NCBI RefSeq assembly: GCF_000468035.1
Contig: NZ_KI260539.1
Coordinates: 208,718 to 272,717 of the forward strand
Direction of reading: 5' to 3'
Length of the DNA: 64,000 bases
Origin: Selenomonas sp. oral taxon 892 str. F0426
GTDB lineage: Bacteria; Bacillota; Negativicutes; Selenomonadales; Selenomonadaceae
Shown here in pieces: positions 16,753-26,223 of the stretch. The notes beneath the pieces are model-generated. The model searched no databases. It saw only the letters and a list, made by a program, of their open reading frames with translations, and was not told the origin of the DNA. Position 1 is the stretch's first letter. Every line of letters starts with the position of its first letter. The translations under genes were made by a program, and so were the position numbers.

Positions 16753-18237
16753 ATGGTGAAGCGGTTGACAGAACTCGCGGCACTCGTGCCTGGGGCACGT
16801 ATTGCGGGCAATGACGCTGAGATCAAGAGCATTGAACGGGATTCGCGCCAGGTTCAGGAGGGGACACTCTTTGTCTGCATCAGCGGTGCTCATGTGGATG
16901 CACACAGCTTTATACCGAATGCGGCGCGGGCGGGAGCTCGCGCTGTTTTGACGGAGCGGGAGACGCTCGATGTGCCCGCAGGGATCTCTGTTCTCCACGT
17001 ACCAAACCTCCAAGAGGCACTGGACACGATTGTTCCGTATTTCTATAACTATCCGGCGCGTTCCATGCGTGTCATCGGTGTTACGGGCACGAACGGCAAG
17101 ACGACGACGAGCTATCTCGTGCGTGCAATTCTGCGGTATGCAGGAAAACGCGTCGGGCTGATCGGAACGATACAGGTCATGATGGAGGATGAGGTGTTCC
17201 CTACGGCGAATACGACGCCGGACGTCATCGTCATGCAGCAGCTGCTTGCCGAGATGCGAACGCGTAAAATGGATGCCGTCGTAATGGAGGTCTCTTCGCA
17301 CGCGCTCGATCAGGGGCGTGTCGCAGGCATCGAGTTTGATACGGCAGTGTTTACGAATCTGACGCAGGACCATCTCGACTACCACAAGACGATGGAAAAC
17401 TACGCGCAGGCAAAGGCGCGCCTCTTCGATCTTGTATCGGAGGCGGGGACAAAGACGGGAAAGACGGCAGTCCTCAATGCGGATGATGCGGCGAGCGCGA
17501 CAATGCGTGCGCATACGAGCTGTCCCATCATCTCGTACGGTGTAGAAAACAGCGGGGACCTGACGGCGCAGGACGCAGATCTCGCGCAGGATGGCATGGA
17601 ATTGACTATCGTGCATGGTGGGGCGGAGTTTTCTCGTCTGCATATTGGCATCACGGGGCTGTTCAATGTCTACAATGTGCTTGCCGCAACGGGCGCGGCC
17701 CTTGCAGAGAAGGTGCCTGCAGAGGATATTTTGGCGGCGCTCAAGGCGTTCACGGGTGTACCGGGGCGGTTTGAACTCGTGCGCGAGGGACAGGATTTCT
17801 CCGTGATCGTGGACTATGCGCATACGCCGGACGGCATGGAGAATGTCCTGCGCACGGCACGTGCCGTAACACGCGGACGGATCATTGTTGTCTTTGGCTG
17901 CGGCGGTGACCGCGACCGGACGAAGCGTCCCATCATGGGACGAATCGGGGCGGAGAGTGCGGACATCGTTGTGCTGACGTCGGACAACCCGCGTACAGAG
18001 GATCCCGCCGCAATCCTGGACGAGGTGGAGACGGGCGTCCTGCCCGTGATCGGTGAAAAGCCGTATGAGAAGCTGGTCGACCGCCGCACGGCGATCTTCC
18101 ATGCGGTGCAGACGGCGCGCGCGGGCGATACGGTCGTTATCCTCGGCAAGGGACATGAGAACTATCAGATACTGAAGGACGGGACGATTCACTTTGACGA
18201 CCGTGAGACGGCGCGCGAAGCGATCAGGGGGCTGTGA
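16753..18237 (+). CDS. murE: UDP-MurNAc-tripeptide synthetase (meso-DAP adding)
   Basis: MurE adds the third residue to the peptidoglycan stem peptide. The ATP loop is GVTGTNGKTTT, and the substrate-selecting motif is DNPR (within SDNPRTEDP), which marks meso-diaminopimelate enzymes rather than lysine-adding ones. Length (494 aa) is normal. dapB and asd, just upstream, supply the DAP pathway. The start ATG lies 6 nt after ftsL with an AAGGGG site. Confidence 0.96.
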   Translation: MVKRLTELAALVPGARIAGNDAEIKSIERDSRQVQEGTLFVCISGAHVDAHSFIPNAARAGARAVLTERETLDVPAGISVLHVPNLQEALDTIVPYFYNYPARSMRVIGVTGTNGKTTTSYLVRAILRYAGKRVGLIGTIQVMMEDEVFPTANTTPDVIVMQQLLAEMRTRKMDAVVMEVSSHALDQGRVAGIEFDTAVFTNLTQDHLDYHKTMENYAQAKARLFDLVSEAGTKTGKTAVLNADDAASATMRAHTSCPIISYGVENSGDLTAQDADLAQDGMELTIVHGGAEFSRLHIGITGLFNVYNVLAATGAALAEKVPAEDILAALKAFTGVPGRFELVREGQDFSVIVDYAHTPDGMENVLRTARAVTRGRIIVVFGCGGDRDRTKRPIMGRIGAESADIVVLTSDNPRTEDPAAILDEVETGVLPVIGEKPYEKLVDRRTAIFHAVQTARAGDTVVILGKGHENYQILKDGTIHFDDRETAREAIRGL

Positions 18238-18238
18238 A

Positions 18239-19645
18239 ATGGCGATGACATGGGACGAGATGCTTGCGGTGACAGGAGCCGAGGTACACAGCGGGAAAGT
18301 TCGTGAAAATGACACGATTCCTCATATCACAACGGATACGCGGAAGATCGCCGAGGGGGATCTCTTTATCGCGCTGCGCGGGGAGAATTTTGACGGCGCA
18401 GACTTTGCTGCGGACGCACTTGCAAAGGGCGCAGCAGCGGTTCTCATTGGCACGCCAATCTCAAAGTCGGTGGAAGAGGACCTGAGGAAGCAGCAGGGTG
18501 CTGTCCTCGCGGTGGAGGACACGCTCAAGGCGTATCAGGCGATTGCGCACGCGTGGCGCATGAAGTTCGATATTCCCGTCGTTGCAATTACCGGCTCGAA
18601 CGGAAAGACGACGACGAAGGATCTGACGGCTGCCGTCCTCTCGGGACGTGGGGCGGTCTGTCGGACAGCGGCGAACTACAACAACGAAATTGGGCTGCCG
18701 CTGACGCTGCTGGGCATCACTGAGGCGGATACCGCAGCCGTCGTGGAGATCGGCATGCGCGGCCTTGGACAGATTGCAGCACTTGCGCCCGTTGCCGCAC
18801 CGAATATCGCCATTGTGACAAACGTGTGCGAGGTGCACATGGAGCTGCTCGGCTCCCTTGAGAATATCGCAAAGGCGAAGGCGGAACTCGTGCAGGCAGT
18901 CCCTGTCGGCGGGACGGTACTCCTCAACGCGGACGATGAACGCGTTGCCGCCATGCGCTCCTGCGCGGCGGACGGCGTGCGCGTTCTGACGTACGGTATC
19001 AGCGCGGAGGCGGATATCCGTGCGGAGGCACTGCGCTGCGGCGTGGATGGCTCGCGGTTTATGGTGACATGGGCGAATGAGCGGCATGATTACAGCATAC
19101 CGCTCGCCGGACGGCACAATGTCAGCAACACGCTTGCGGCTCTCGCGGCAGGATTCGTGCTCGGACTCACGCCGCAGGAGATGCAGATGGGGCTGCGCGG
19201 GCTCACCCCGACGAAGATGCGCTACGAGGTACATGAGGTCGGCGCATGGCGCTTCATCAATGATGCCTACAACGCGAGTCCCTCGTCCATGCGCGCGGCG
19301 ATCGAGACAACGGCAGCGCTCTATGAGGGGCGCAAGGTTGCCGTACTCGGTGATATGCTCGAACTCGGTGCTGCTGCCGAGGAGGCACACAGGGCGATCG
19401 GGCGCAGGGCGGCGAAGCTTGGATTTGCGGTGCTCGTGACCTATGGTGTGCAGGCACGTTGGATTCATGAGAGCGCAGAGGCCGCAGGCTGTGCCCTCTG
19501 TCATCATGCAGAGAGCCATGCGGCGGCGGCGGCGTTTCTGCGCACGGCTCTTGCGGACGGTGACACCGTGCTCTTCAAGGGGTCGCGCGGCATGCGCATG
19601 GAGGAGATCATTGCACTCCTGACAGGAGAGGAAGCGGGGCACTGA
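18239..19645 (+). CDS. murF: UDP-MurNAc-tripeptide-D-Ala-D-Ala ligase
   Basis: MurF adds the D-Ala-D-Ala dipeptide to UDP-MurNAc-tripeptide. The ATP loop is AITGSNGKTTTKD, followed by TAANYNNEIGLP, EIGMRG and FINDAYNASPSSM, all typical of MurF. The start at ATG 18239, 2 nt after the murE stop and preceded by CAGGGGG, is preferred to a longer frame beginning at TTG 18194 inside murE. The stop overlaps the mraY start by 1 nt. Confidence 0.96.
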   Translation: MAMTWDEMLAVTGAEVHSGKVRENDTIPHITTDTRKIAEGDLFIALRGENFDGADFAADALAKGAAAVLIGTPISKSVEEDLRKQQGAVLAVEDTLKAYQAIAHAWRMKFDIPVVAITGSNGKTTTKDLTAAVLSGRGAVCRTAANYNNEIGLPLTLLGITEADTAAVVEIGMRGLGQIAALAPVAAPNIAIVTNVCEVHMELLGSLENIAKAKAELVQAVPVGGTVLLNADDERVAAMRSCAADGVRVLTYGISAEADIRAEALRCGVDGSRFMVTWANERHDYSIPLAGRHNVSNTLAALAAGFVLGLTPQEMQMGLRGLTPTKMRYEVHEVGAWRFINDAYNASPSSMRAAIETTAALYEGRKVAVLGDMLELGAAAEEAHRAIGRRAAKLGFAVLVTYGVQARWIHESAEAAGCALCHHAESHAAAAAFLRTALADGDTVLFKGSRGMRMEEIIALLTGEEAGH

Positions 19646-20628
19646 TGGAATATATCTCGGATCTTTCGCCGTGGCTGCTCCTGCTCCTGACGCTTGTGAC
19701 GGCACTTGCGATCGTGCTCTTCAGCGGCGTCTATTTCCTCCCGTTTCTGCATCGTCTGAAATACGGGCAGAGCATCCGGGAGGAGGGCCCCGCGAGCCAT
19801 CAGAAAAAAAACGGGACACCGACGATGGGCGGCGTGATGATTGTGCTCGCCGTGACGCTCTCGACACTTCTCTTTGCGCCGCTCACGGTAACGACACTGC
19901 TCGCACTCTTCATCTTTCTCGGGCATTTTCTGCTCGGCTTTGCGGACGACTACATCAAGGTGGTAAAAAAGCGCAACCTGGGTCTGCGTGCTTATCAAAA
20001 ACTCCTCGGTCAGCTCCTCATATCCCTGGTCACCATCCTGATCGGACGCAGCCTGCTCGGACACGATACGAGCGTATGGGTGCCGATCCTCGGAGAGATG
20101 TGGGACATCGGCGTGCTCTACTACGTTCTCGTCGTATTCGTTCTCGTCGGTACGTCGAACGCGGTCAATCTGACGGACGGACTCGACGGGCTTGCCTCCG
20201 GCACGGTCGCCGCAGCGGCGATCTTCTATGCCGTGCTCATGTACGGCACAGATCATGGCTTGATGGTCTTTTCTGCGGCAATAATTGGTGCATGTATAGG
20301 CTTTTTGTGGTATAATCATCATCCGGCGCGTATCTTCATGGGAGATACGGGATCGCTCGCACTTGGCGGCGCACTTGCGGCGGTGGCGATCCTCTCGCAT
20401 ACAGAGGCACTTCTGCCCATTGTGGGCTTTGTTTTCGTCTGTGAGGCACTGTCCGTGATTCTGCAGGTCATCTCGTTTCAGACGCGCGGCAAGCGCATTT
20501 TCCGCATGAGTCCGATCCACCATCACTTCGAACTCGGCGGATGGAGCGAGACGCGCGTCGTCTACACATTCTGGGCGGTTGGCGCGACTGGTGCGCTCCT
20601 TGCGTGGATCGTGGTACTCATATCATAA
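19645..20628 (+). CDS. mraY: Phospho-MurNAc-pentapeptide transferase
   Basis: MraY is a polytopic membrane enzyme making lipid I from UDP-MurNAc-pentapeptide and undecaprenyl phosphate. Characteristic parts are GTPTMGG, FADDYIK (catalytic Asp pair), NAVNLTDGLDGLA and the histidine motif PIHHHFEL. About ten hydrophobic segments fit the family, and 327 aa is normal. It is coupled to murF through a TGATG overlap. Confidence 0.96.
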   Translation: MEYISDLSPWLLLLLTLVTALAIVLFSGVYFLPFLHRLKYGQSIREEGPASHQKKNGTPTMGGVMIVLAVTLSTLLFAPLTVTTLLALFIFLGHFLLGFADDYIKVVKKRNLGLRAYQKLLGQLLISLVTILIGRSLLGHDTSVWVPILGEMWDIGVLYYVLVVFVLVGTSNAVNLTDGLDGLASGTVAAAAIFYAVLMYGTDHGLMVFSAAIIGACIGFLWYNHHPARIFMGDTGSLALGGALAAVAILSHTEALLPIVGFVFVCEALSVILQVISFQTRGKRIFRMSPIHHHFELGGWSETRVVYTFWAVGATGALLAWIVVLIS

Positions 20629-20663
20629 AAAGACTTTCATCAACATAAGGGGGACACAGGGAA

Positions 20664-22046
20664 TTGTCCTATAACAATCAGTCTGCGCTCGTCATTGGGG
20701 CGGGCATCAGTGGTTTTGCAGCGGCGAAGTACCTCGCGTCTGCAGGGGCGTGCGTGACGCTCTCGGATGCGAAGGACGAGGCGGACGCAGAAAAGGATCC
20801 GCTGACACAGCAGCATATTGAGGATTTACGGACGCAGGGAATCTCCTGCGTCTTTGGTGCACAAAGGGAGGAACTGCTGGAGGGGACGGATCTCATCGTC
20901 CTTTCGCCCGCCGTGCCGGAGCGCATCCCTCTCGTGCAGGCAGCACGTGCGCGCGGGATCCGCGTCACCACAGAGGTGGAACTGGCGGGGGAGATCGCGC
21001 GTGCGCCCATCTATGCCATTACGGGGACGAATGGGAAGACAACGACCACGACCCTCCTCGGCGAGCTTTTGCGCGCGCATTTCCCTGCGGTCGGTGTCGG
21101 CGGCAACATTGGTGTGCCCCTCATCGATGTAGCGCAGGAGACGCCTGCGGACGGTGCGATCGCGGCGGAGATTTCGAGCTATCAGATGGAGGCGACCGCA
21201 CATTTTCATGCGGCGATTGTTGCGGAGCTGAATGTGACCCCCGACCACATCGTTCGTCACGGTTCGATGGAGGTCTATCAGGCGATGAAGGAGAAGCTCT
21301 TTGCTGCGCAGACGGCAGAGGATGTTCTCGTGCTGAACTATGATGATCCGCATACGCGCTCCATGGCCGACCGTGCGAAGGGGCGGGTCTGCTTCTTCAG
21401 CCGCCGGGAGGAACTCGCTGAGGGCGCGGTCGTGCGCGCGGACGGCATGATCGTCATTCGATGGAACGATGAGGAGCACGTCCTGATCAGGACGGATGAA
21501 CTCGGCATTCCGGGCGGGCACAACGTCGAGAACGCGCTTGCGGCGGCGGCCATGGCATTCTTCGCAGGTGTGACGCCGGCAGAGATGCGTCCCGTCCTGC
21601 GCGCGTTCAAGGGTGTGGAGCACCGCATCGAGTTCGTGCGCACGCTGGACAATGTCAGCTACTACAACGACTCCAAGGCAACGAATACGGACTCAGCGAT
21701 CAAGGCCCTTGAGGCGTTCGACGGACATATCATCCTGATTGCGGGCGGCGATGACAAGCTGACCGACCTCACGGAGTTTATGGCGCTTGTGTGTGCGCGT
21801 GTGGACGAGCTGATTCTCGTCGGCGATGCGGCGGAGCGTTTTGCGGCTGCTGCACTGGACGCCGGAATCGCAGCGGAGCACATCCACCGTGCGGGCTATC
21901 ATATGGTGGAGGCAGTGCGCATCGCACATGAACTCGCAGCTGCGGGGCAGACGGTACTGCTCTCTCCTGCCTGCGCCAGCTTTGATATGTATGGAGGCTA
22001 TGAGGAACGCGGGCGTGACTTCAAGAGGATCGTGAACGAGCTATGA
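20664..22046 (+). CDS. murD: UDP-MurNAc-L-Ala-D-Glu ligase
   Basis: MurD adds D-glutamate to UDP-MurNAc-L-alanine. It has an N-terminal Rossmann motif (VIGAGISGFAAAKYL), the ATP loop GTNGKTTTTT and YYNDSKATN. The start is TTG at 20664 with AGGGGG 10 nt upstream; no ATG precedes the Rossmann motif. Its stop overlaps the murG ATG by 4 nt, leaving no room for the ftsW gene that usually sits here. Confidence 0.96.
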   Translation: MSYNNQSALVIGAGISGFAAAKYLASAGACVTLSDAKDEADAEKDPLTQQHIEDLRTQGISCVFGAQREELLEGTDLIVLSPAVPERIPLVQAARARGIRVTTEVELAGEIARAPIYAITGTNGKTTTTTLLGELLRAHFPAVGVGGNIGVPLIDVAQETPADGAIAAEISSYQMEATAHFHAAIVAELNVTPDHIVRHGSMEVYQAMKEKLFAAQTAEDVLVLNYDDPHTRSMADRAKGRVCFFSRREELAEGAVVRADGMIVIRWNDEEHVLIRTDELGIPGGHNVENALAAAAMAFFAGVTPAEMRPVLRAFKGVEHRIEFVRTLDNVSYYNDSKATNTDSAIKALEAFDGHIILIAGGDDKLTDLTEFMALVCARVDELILVGDAAERFAAAALDAGIAAEHIHRAGYHMVEAVRIAHELAAAGQTVLLSPACASFDMYGGYEERGRDFKRIVNEL

Positions 22047-23158
22047 ACATCATCGTATCCGGCGGAGGGACGGGCGGACATATCTATCCGGCGCTCACGA
22101 TTATCCGCGCAATCCAGGAGATGGAACCCTCTGCGCGTATCCTTTATGTCGGCGGAAGGAACGGACTCGAGGCAGACATTGTGCCGCGCGAGGGAATCGA
22201 CTTCATTGCGATGGATCTCGCGGGATTTGAACGCAAAATAACACTTGAGAATATTGGACGTGTATGGCGTGCCCTGCGTGCCGTGGCGCGTGCGCGCGGT
22301 ATCGTGCAGGGGTTTCAGCCCAACGTTGCGATCGGGACGGGCGGCTATGCTGCAGGGCCAATCCTACTCGCAGCGAGCCTTGCGGGGGTGCCGACCCTCG
22401 TGCAGGAGCAGAATGTCTTTGCGGGGGTGACGAACCGCATCCTTGCGAAGTTTGCGACAGCGATTGCCGTCGGCATGGAGGATGCACAGAACGTCTTTCC
22501 GAAAGAAAAGACCTACGTGACAGGCAATCCGATTCGTCCGGAGGTGCTGACAGCAACGCGTGCGGATGGCGCACGAGCATTTGGCTTTGACCCTGCGAAA
22601 AAGACAGTACTCGTCTCGGGCGGCAGCCGTGGGGCACGTTCAATCAACCGCGCAATGGTCGAGGTCATTGCGCGTGCGGCAGAGCAGACGGAGGTACAGT
22701 ACCTTCATGTGACGGGGGCAGATGAGCACGGAGATACGCTCGCGCGCATTCGGAATGCAGGCGTGCGGCTTGAGGAGCATCCGCATCTGCGTGTCCTGCC
22801 GTATCTCTACAATATGCCCGAGGCAATGGCAATGGCCGATGTAGCTGTCTTTCGCGCGGGCGCGACAGGGCTGGCAGAGCTCGCGGCACGGGGGGTGCCG
22901 GCGATCCTCATTCCATACCCGTACGCAGCAGAGAACCATCAGGAGAAGAATGCGCGCTCTGTGGAGGCAGCGGGAGCCGCAGAGGTGATCCTCAACAGCG
23001 ATCTCAGCGGCGCCGTGCTGGAGCAGTCCCTTCATGGGCTGCTCGCGGATGACGCACGGCGGACGGTAATGGCAGCGGCGATGAAGCGCCTTGGAAAACC
23101 GGAGGCAGCGGAGGAGATTGCAGCGCTTGCGCTGCGCATTAGTAAAAGAGAAGGGTGA
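22043..23158 (+). CDS. murG: UDP-GlcNAc:lipid I N-acetylglucosaminyltransferase
   Basis: MurG is a peripheral membrane GT-B glycosyltransferase making lipid II. The N-terminal SGGGTGGHIYPAL loop, VGTGGYAAGP, VSGGSRGARSIN and FRAGATGLAELAA are diagnostic. Length (371 aa) is normal. It is coupled to murD by a 4-nt overlap and followed 6 nt later by the murC-ddl gene. Confidence 0.97.
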   Translation: MNIIVSGGGTGGHIYPALTIIRAIQEMEPSARILYVGGRNGLEADIVPREGIDFIAMDLAGFERKITLENIGRVWRALRAVARARGIVQGFQPNVAIGTGGYAAGPILLAASLAGVPTLVQEQNVFAGVTNRILAKFATAIAVGMEDAQNVFPKEKTYVTGNPIRPEVLTATRADGARAFGFDPAKKTVLVSGGSRGARSINRAMVEVIARAAEQTEVQYLHVTGADEHGDTLARIRNAGVRLEEHPHLRVLPYLYNMPEAMAMADVAVFRAGATGLAELAARGVPAILIPYPYAAENHQEKNARSVEAAGAAEVILNSDLSGAVLEQSLHGLLADDARRTVMAAAMKRLGKPEAAEEIAALALRISKREG

Positions 23159-23164
23159 AGGGCG

Positions 23165-25495
23165 ATGCTCAAGGATTTGAAGGGGATTCACAGCATTCAT
23201 TTTGTCGGAATTGGCGGTGCCGGGATGAGTCCGCTTGCGAAGATTCTCCTCCTGCTCGGCTATCAGGTATCCGGGTCCGATCAGGGGTCATCGCCCATCA
23301 TCGAGGAACTCGTACGTCTCGGTGCACGCATATGGACGGACGGGCAGCGTGCTGAGAATGTGCGCGGCGTCGATGCCATCGTCGTTTCCACGGCGATTCC
23401 ATACGACAACCCCGAGGTGATTGCGGCGTGGGATCTGCGCATTCCGAAGCTGCACCGGTCGGACATCAATGCCGCCCTCGTCAACGAGTATGATGGGATT
23501 GCTGTCGCAGGCTCGCATGGCAAGACGACGACTACCTCCATGATCGGTGTGACGCTCGACCGTGTGGGTGTATCACCGACCATCATTGTCGGCGGCGAGG
23601 TGCCCGATCTCGGCACGAATGCGAAGCTCGGCACGAGCCGCTTCCTTGTCTCTGAGGCAGACGAGAGTGACGGTTCCTTCCTCAAACTGCATCCACACAT
23701 CGCCGTAGTGACGAATGTCGAGGATGACCACATGGATCATTACGGAACGATGGAGAAGATCATCGCGGCATTCCATCAGTTCATCGACCAGGTGGATGAG
23801 GACGGCACAGCAGTCCTCTGTTTCGAGAATGAGATCCTGCGCCAGATTGCGGCCGAGACGACGCGCAGGGTGGTTTCGTATGCGATTGATCAGGAGGCAG
23901 ACTACCGCGGTGCAGACATCGAGACGCATGGCCCCATTATTTCCTTCACCGTCTTTGAGCGCGGCGTGGAGATGGGGCGTGTTTCCCTTAATATTCCGGG
24001 ACGTCACAATGTGCTCAATGCGCTTGCCTGCATTGCTGTTGCGCGCCTTGCAGGTGTCGGATTTACACAAATTCAGGATGCTCTTGCGGGCTTTCATGGA
24101 GCGAAGCGCCGTTTTCAGACGAAGGGGAAGGAACGCGGCATCTGGGTTGTAGACGACTATGCCCATCACCCGACAGAGATCGCTGTAACTCTGGCGGCAG
24201 CACGTCAGACGAATCCCGGACGACTTGTCTGCGTATTTCAGCCGCATCGCTACTCTCGGACGAAGCTGCTGCGTGCAGAGTTCGGGGCATGCTTTGCCGC
24301 TGCCGATTTGCTTCTCCTCACCGATATCTATGCAGCGGGGGAGGCGCCGATTCCTGGTATCAGCGGGCAGACACTGATGGAGGAGGTTGCAAAGCAGACA
24401 GGGCAGGATACCGTATATTTGCCTGCTCGCGAAGATCTGGAGCACTATCTCGCGCACAATGTGCGCGCGGATGATCTTGTCATCACGATGGGCGCAGGCA
24501 ACATTCTCGAGGTCGGCGAGGCTCTTGTTGAACAGTTAAAAAAAGGGGCGGCAGGTACGGGAGAGCAGCCCATTGTCGTCGTCATGGGAGGTCCCTCCAC
24601 CGAGGCTGAGGTATCACGGCGCTCGGGCGGTGCGATCCTCGATGCTCTGCGTGGGAAGGGGTACCCTGCTGTCGGGATGGAACTGGAACCCAACACCTTT
24701 GCCGAGGATATTCAAAAACTCCACCCTGCGATCGTATTCAACGCACTTCACGGGAAATACGGCGAGGACGGCGTCTTGCAGGGGACACTCGACATGCTTG
24801 GCATTCCATACACTGGATCGGGTGTACGTGCTGCTGCCCTTACAATGGACAAACTCACGGCGAAGCGCCTCTTTCAGGCGGAGGGGATTGCAACGCCGCG
24901 CTTCTGGTGTGTTTCCGCAAATGAGCGGGATGCACACACGGCGGAGCGCATCACTGCAGCATTTGATCTGCCCGTTGTCATCAAGGCGCCGGAGCAGGGA
25001 TCGAGCATCGGCGTCTACATCATTACGCGGGCAGAGGATGTGCAGCCAGCCCTCGACAAAGCGTTCTCCTATGGCGATACCGTGCTTGTGGAGGAGTTCA
25101 TTCATGGACGGGAGCTGACCGTTGTCGTCTGGGGAACAGCCTCTGACGCAGAGGCGCTTCCTGTTATCGAGATCACGACGATCTCTGGACGCTATGACTA
25201 CGAGAGCAAATATACACCGGGCGCATCTGCTCATATTGTTCCAGCCAATCTCACATCAGAATGTACGGAGAAAGTCCAGGACATTGCCGTTCGAGCCTTC
25301 AAAGTGTGCGGCTGTGCAGGGGTGGCGCGTATCGATGTCATGCTGAGCGAAGCAGGGCAGCCCTATGCCATCGAGGTCAACGCCGTGCCAGGCATGACGG
25401 CAACATCTCTTGTTCCCGATGCTGCGCGTGCGATCGGGTTGGAATTCCCGGAACTCTGTGAGAAAATCCTAACGATGGCGGGATACCGCCGATGA
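23165..25495 (+). CDS. murC-ddl: Bifunctional MurC-Ddl: UDP-MurNAc-L-alanine ligase fused to D-Ala-D-Ala ligase
   Basis: One open frame of 776 aa encodes two cell-wall ligases. Residues 1 to about 457 are a full MurC, with GIGGAGMSPLAKIL, the ATP loop GSHGKTTTTS, and DDYAHHPTEI. Residues about 468-776 are a full Ddl (ATP-grasp), with MGGPSTEAEVSRRSG, NALHGKYGEDG, VKAPEQGSSIG and EVNAVPGMT. The join falls in a short linker containing a 7-A tract (24538-24544). A MurC-Ddl fusion is known from Chlamydia. murB, often next to murC, is absent. The 3' end overlaps ftsQ by 4 nt. Confidence 0.93.
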   Translation: MLKDLKGIHSIHFVGIGGAGMSPLAKILLLLGYQVSGSDQGSSPIIEELVRLGARIWTDGQRAENVRGVDAIVVSTAIPYDNPEVIAAWDLRIPKLHRSDINAALVNEYDGIAVAGSHGKTTTTSMIGVTLDRVGVSPTIIVGGEVPDLGTNAKLGTSRFLVSEADESDGSFLKLHPHIAVVTNVEDDHMDHYGTMEKIIAAFHQFIDQVDEDGTAVLCFENEILRQIAAETTRRVVSYAIDQEADYRGADIETHGPIISFTVFERGVEMGRVSLNIPGRHNVLNALACIAVARLAGVGFTQIQDALAGFHGAKRRFQTKGKERGIWVVDDYAHHPTEIAVTLAAARQTNPGRLVCVFQPHRYSRTKLLRAEFGACFAAADLLLLTDIYAAGEAPIPGISGQTLMEEVAKQTGQDTVYLPAREDLEHYLAHNVRADDLVITMGAGNILEVGEALVEQLKKGAAGTGEQPIVVVMGGPSTEAEVSRRSGGAILDALRGKGYPAVGMELEPNTFAEDIQKLHPAIVFNALHGKYGEDGVLQGTLDMLGIPYTGSGVRAAALTMDKLTAKRLFQAEGIATPRFWCVSANERDAHTAERITAAFDLPVVIKAPEQGSSIGVYIITRAEDVQPALDKAFSYGDTVLVEEFIHGRELTVVVWGTASDAEALPVIEITTISGRYDYESKYTPGASAHIVPANLTSECTEKVQDIAVRAFKVCGCAGVARIDVMLSEAGQPYAIEVNAVPGMTATSLVPDAARAIGLEFPELCEKILTMAGYRR

Positions 25496-26223
25496 AATCG
25501 CGTCGTATCCTCAAGGGAGCATTCTACCTTCTAAGCATTGCTGCGATTATTGCCGCGCTCATCTACTCGCCGCTTTTTACCTTTCAGCAGCTTGTTGTGC
25601 GCGGCAACGTCCATCTGGATGAGGCCGAACTCTGTGAGATTGCGCGGATTCAATACGGCCAGCGCCTGTTTGAGCTAAAGACCGATGCCATGACGACCAA
25701 TTTGCTGCATGATTTGCGCATCGAGTCGGCAGTGGTACGGCGCCAGTTGCCCAATAAAATTGAGATGGATATCGTCGAGCGCATCCCTGTTGCGACAGTC
25801 GCCTGCGACTATGGCTATCTGGATTTCGACCGGCAGGGTAAGGTCATTGCTAGCTATCGCGCCCTCAAGGGGGCAGAAATCCCCATTGTCACGGGGGTGA
25901 GGCTGCGTGATCTCTACATCGGCGATGACAATGACAATGCACAGGTTGCAAAGGTCATCACATTCCTCGGCAAGATCGATCCGGCGGATATCGGACAGAT
26001 CTCCGAGGTTAACATCACTGCGCCGTCCGCTGTCGTCGCATACACGAAGAATGCCCTGCCGATTCGTCTGGGGAAGCTGGAAGAGCTTCCCGAAAAGGCA
26101 AGCCTGACACAGGATTTTTTACAGGATCAAAAGACCACGCGTCATACAATAGAGTATGTTGATTTCAGTTATGAAGCACCATTCATTAAACTTGCAGATA
26201 AGACAACCACAGAGGGGAAATAA
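25492..26223 (+). CDS. ftsQ: Cell division protein FtsQ/DivIB
   Basis: This bitopic divisome protein bridges FtsL and its partners. It has a short basic N-terminus, one membrane segment (about residues 9-27), and a POTRA domain beginning FTFQQLVVRGNVHLDEAEL. The FtsQ beta domain follows (LPNKIEMDIVERIPVA). Length (243 aa) is normal. It starts inside the end of murC-ddl and runs directly into the DUF881 gene. Confidence 0.9.
   Translation: MKSRRILKGAFYLLSIAAIIAALIYSPLFTFQQLVVRGNVHLDEAELCEIARIQYGQRLFELKTDAMTTNLLHDLRIESAVVRRQLPNKIEMDIVERIPVATVACDYGYLDFDRQGKVIASYRALKGAEIPIVTGVRLRDLYIGDDNDNAQVAKVITFLGKIDPADIGQISEVNITAPSAVVAYTKNALPIRLGKLEELPEKASLTQDFLQDQKTTRHTIEYVDFSYEAPFIKLADKTTTEGK

Noticed and set aside
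18194-18238. Upstream TTG start for murF inside murE
   Set aside because: It would add 15 residues with no ribosome site; ATG 18239 directly after murE with CAGGGGG is far better supported.
16666-18315. A 549-codon minus-strand frame over murE
   Set aside because: Antisense to a complete murE with all motifs; no start signals or domains.
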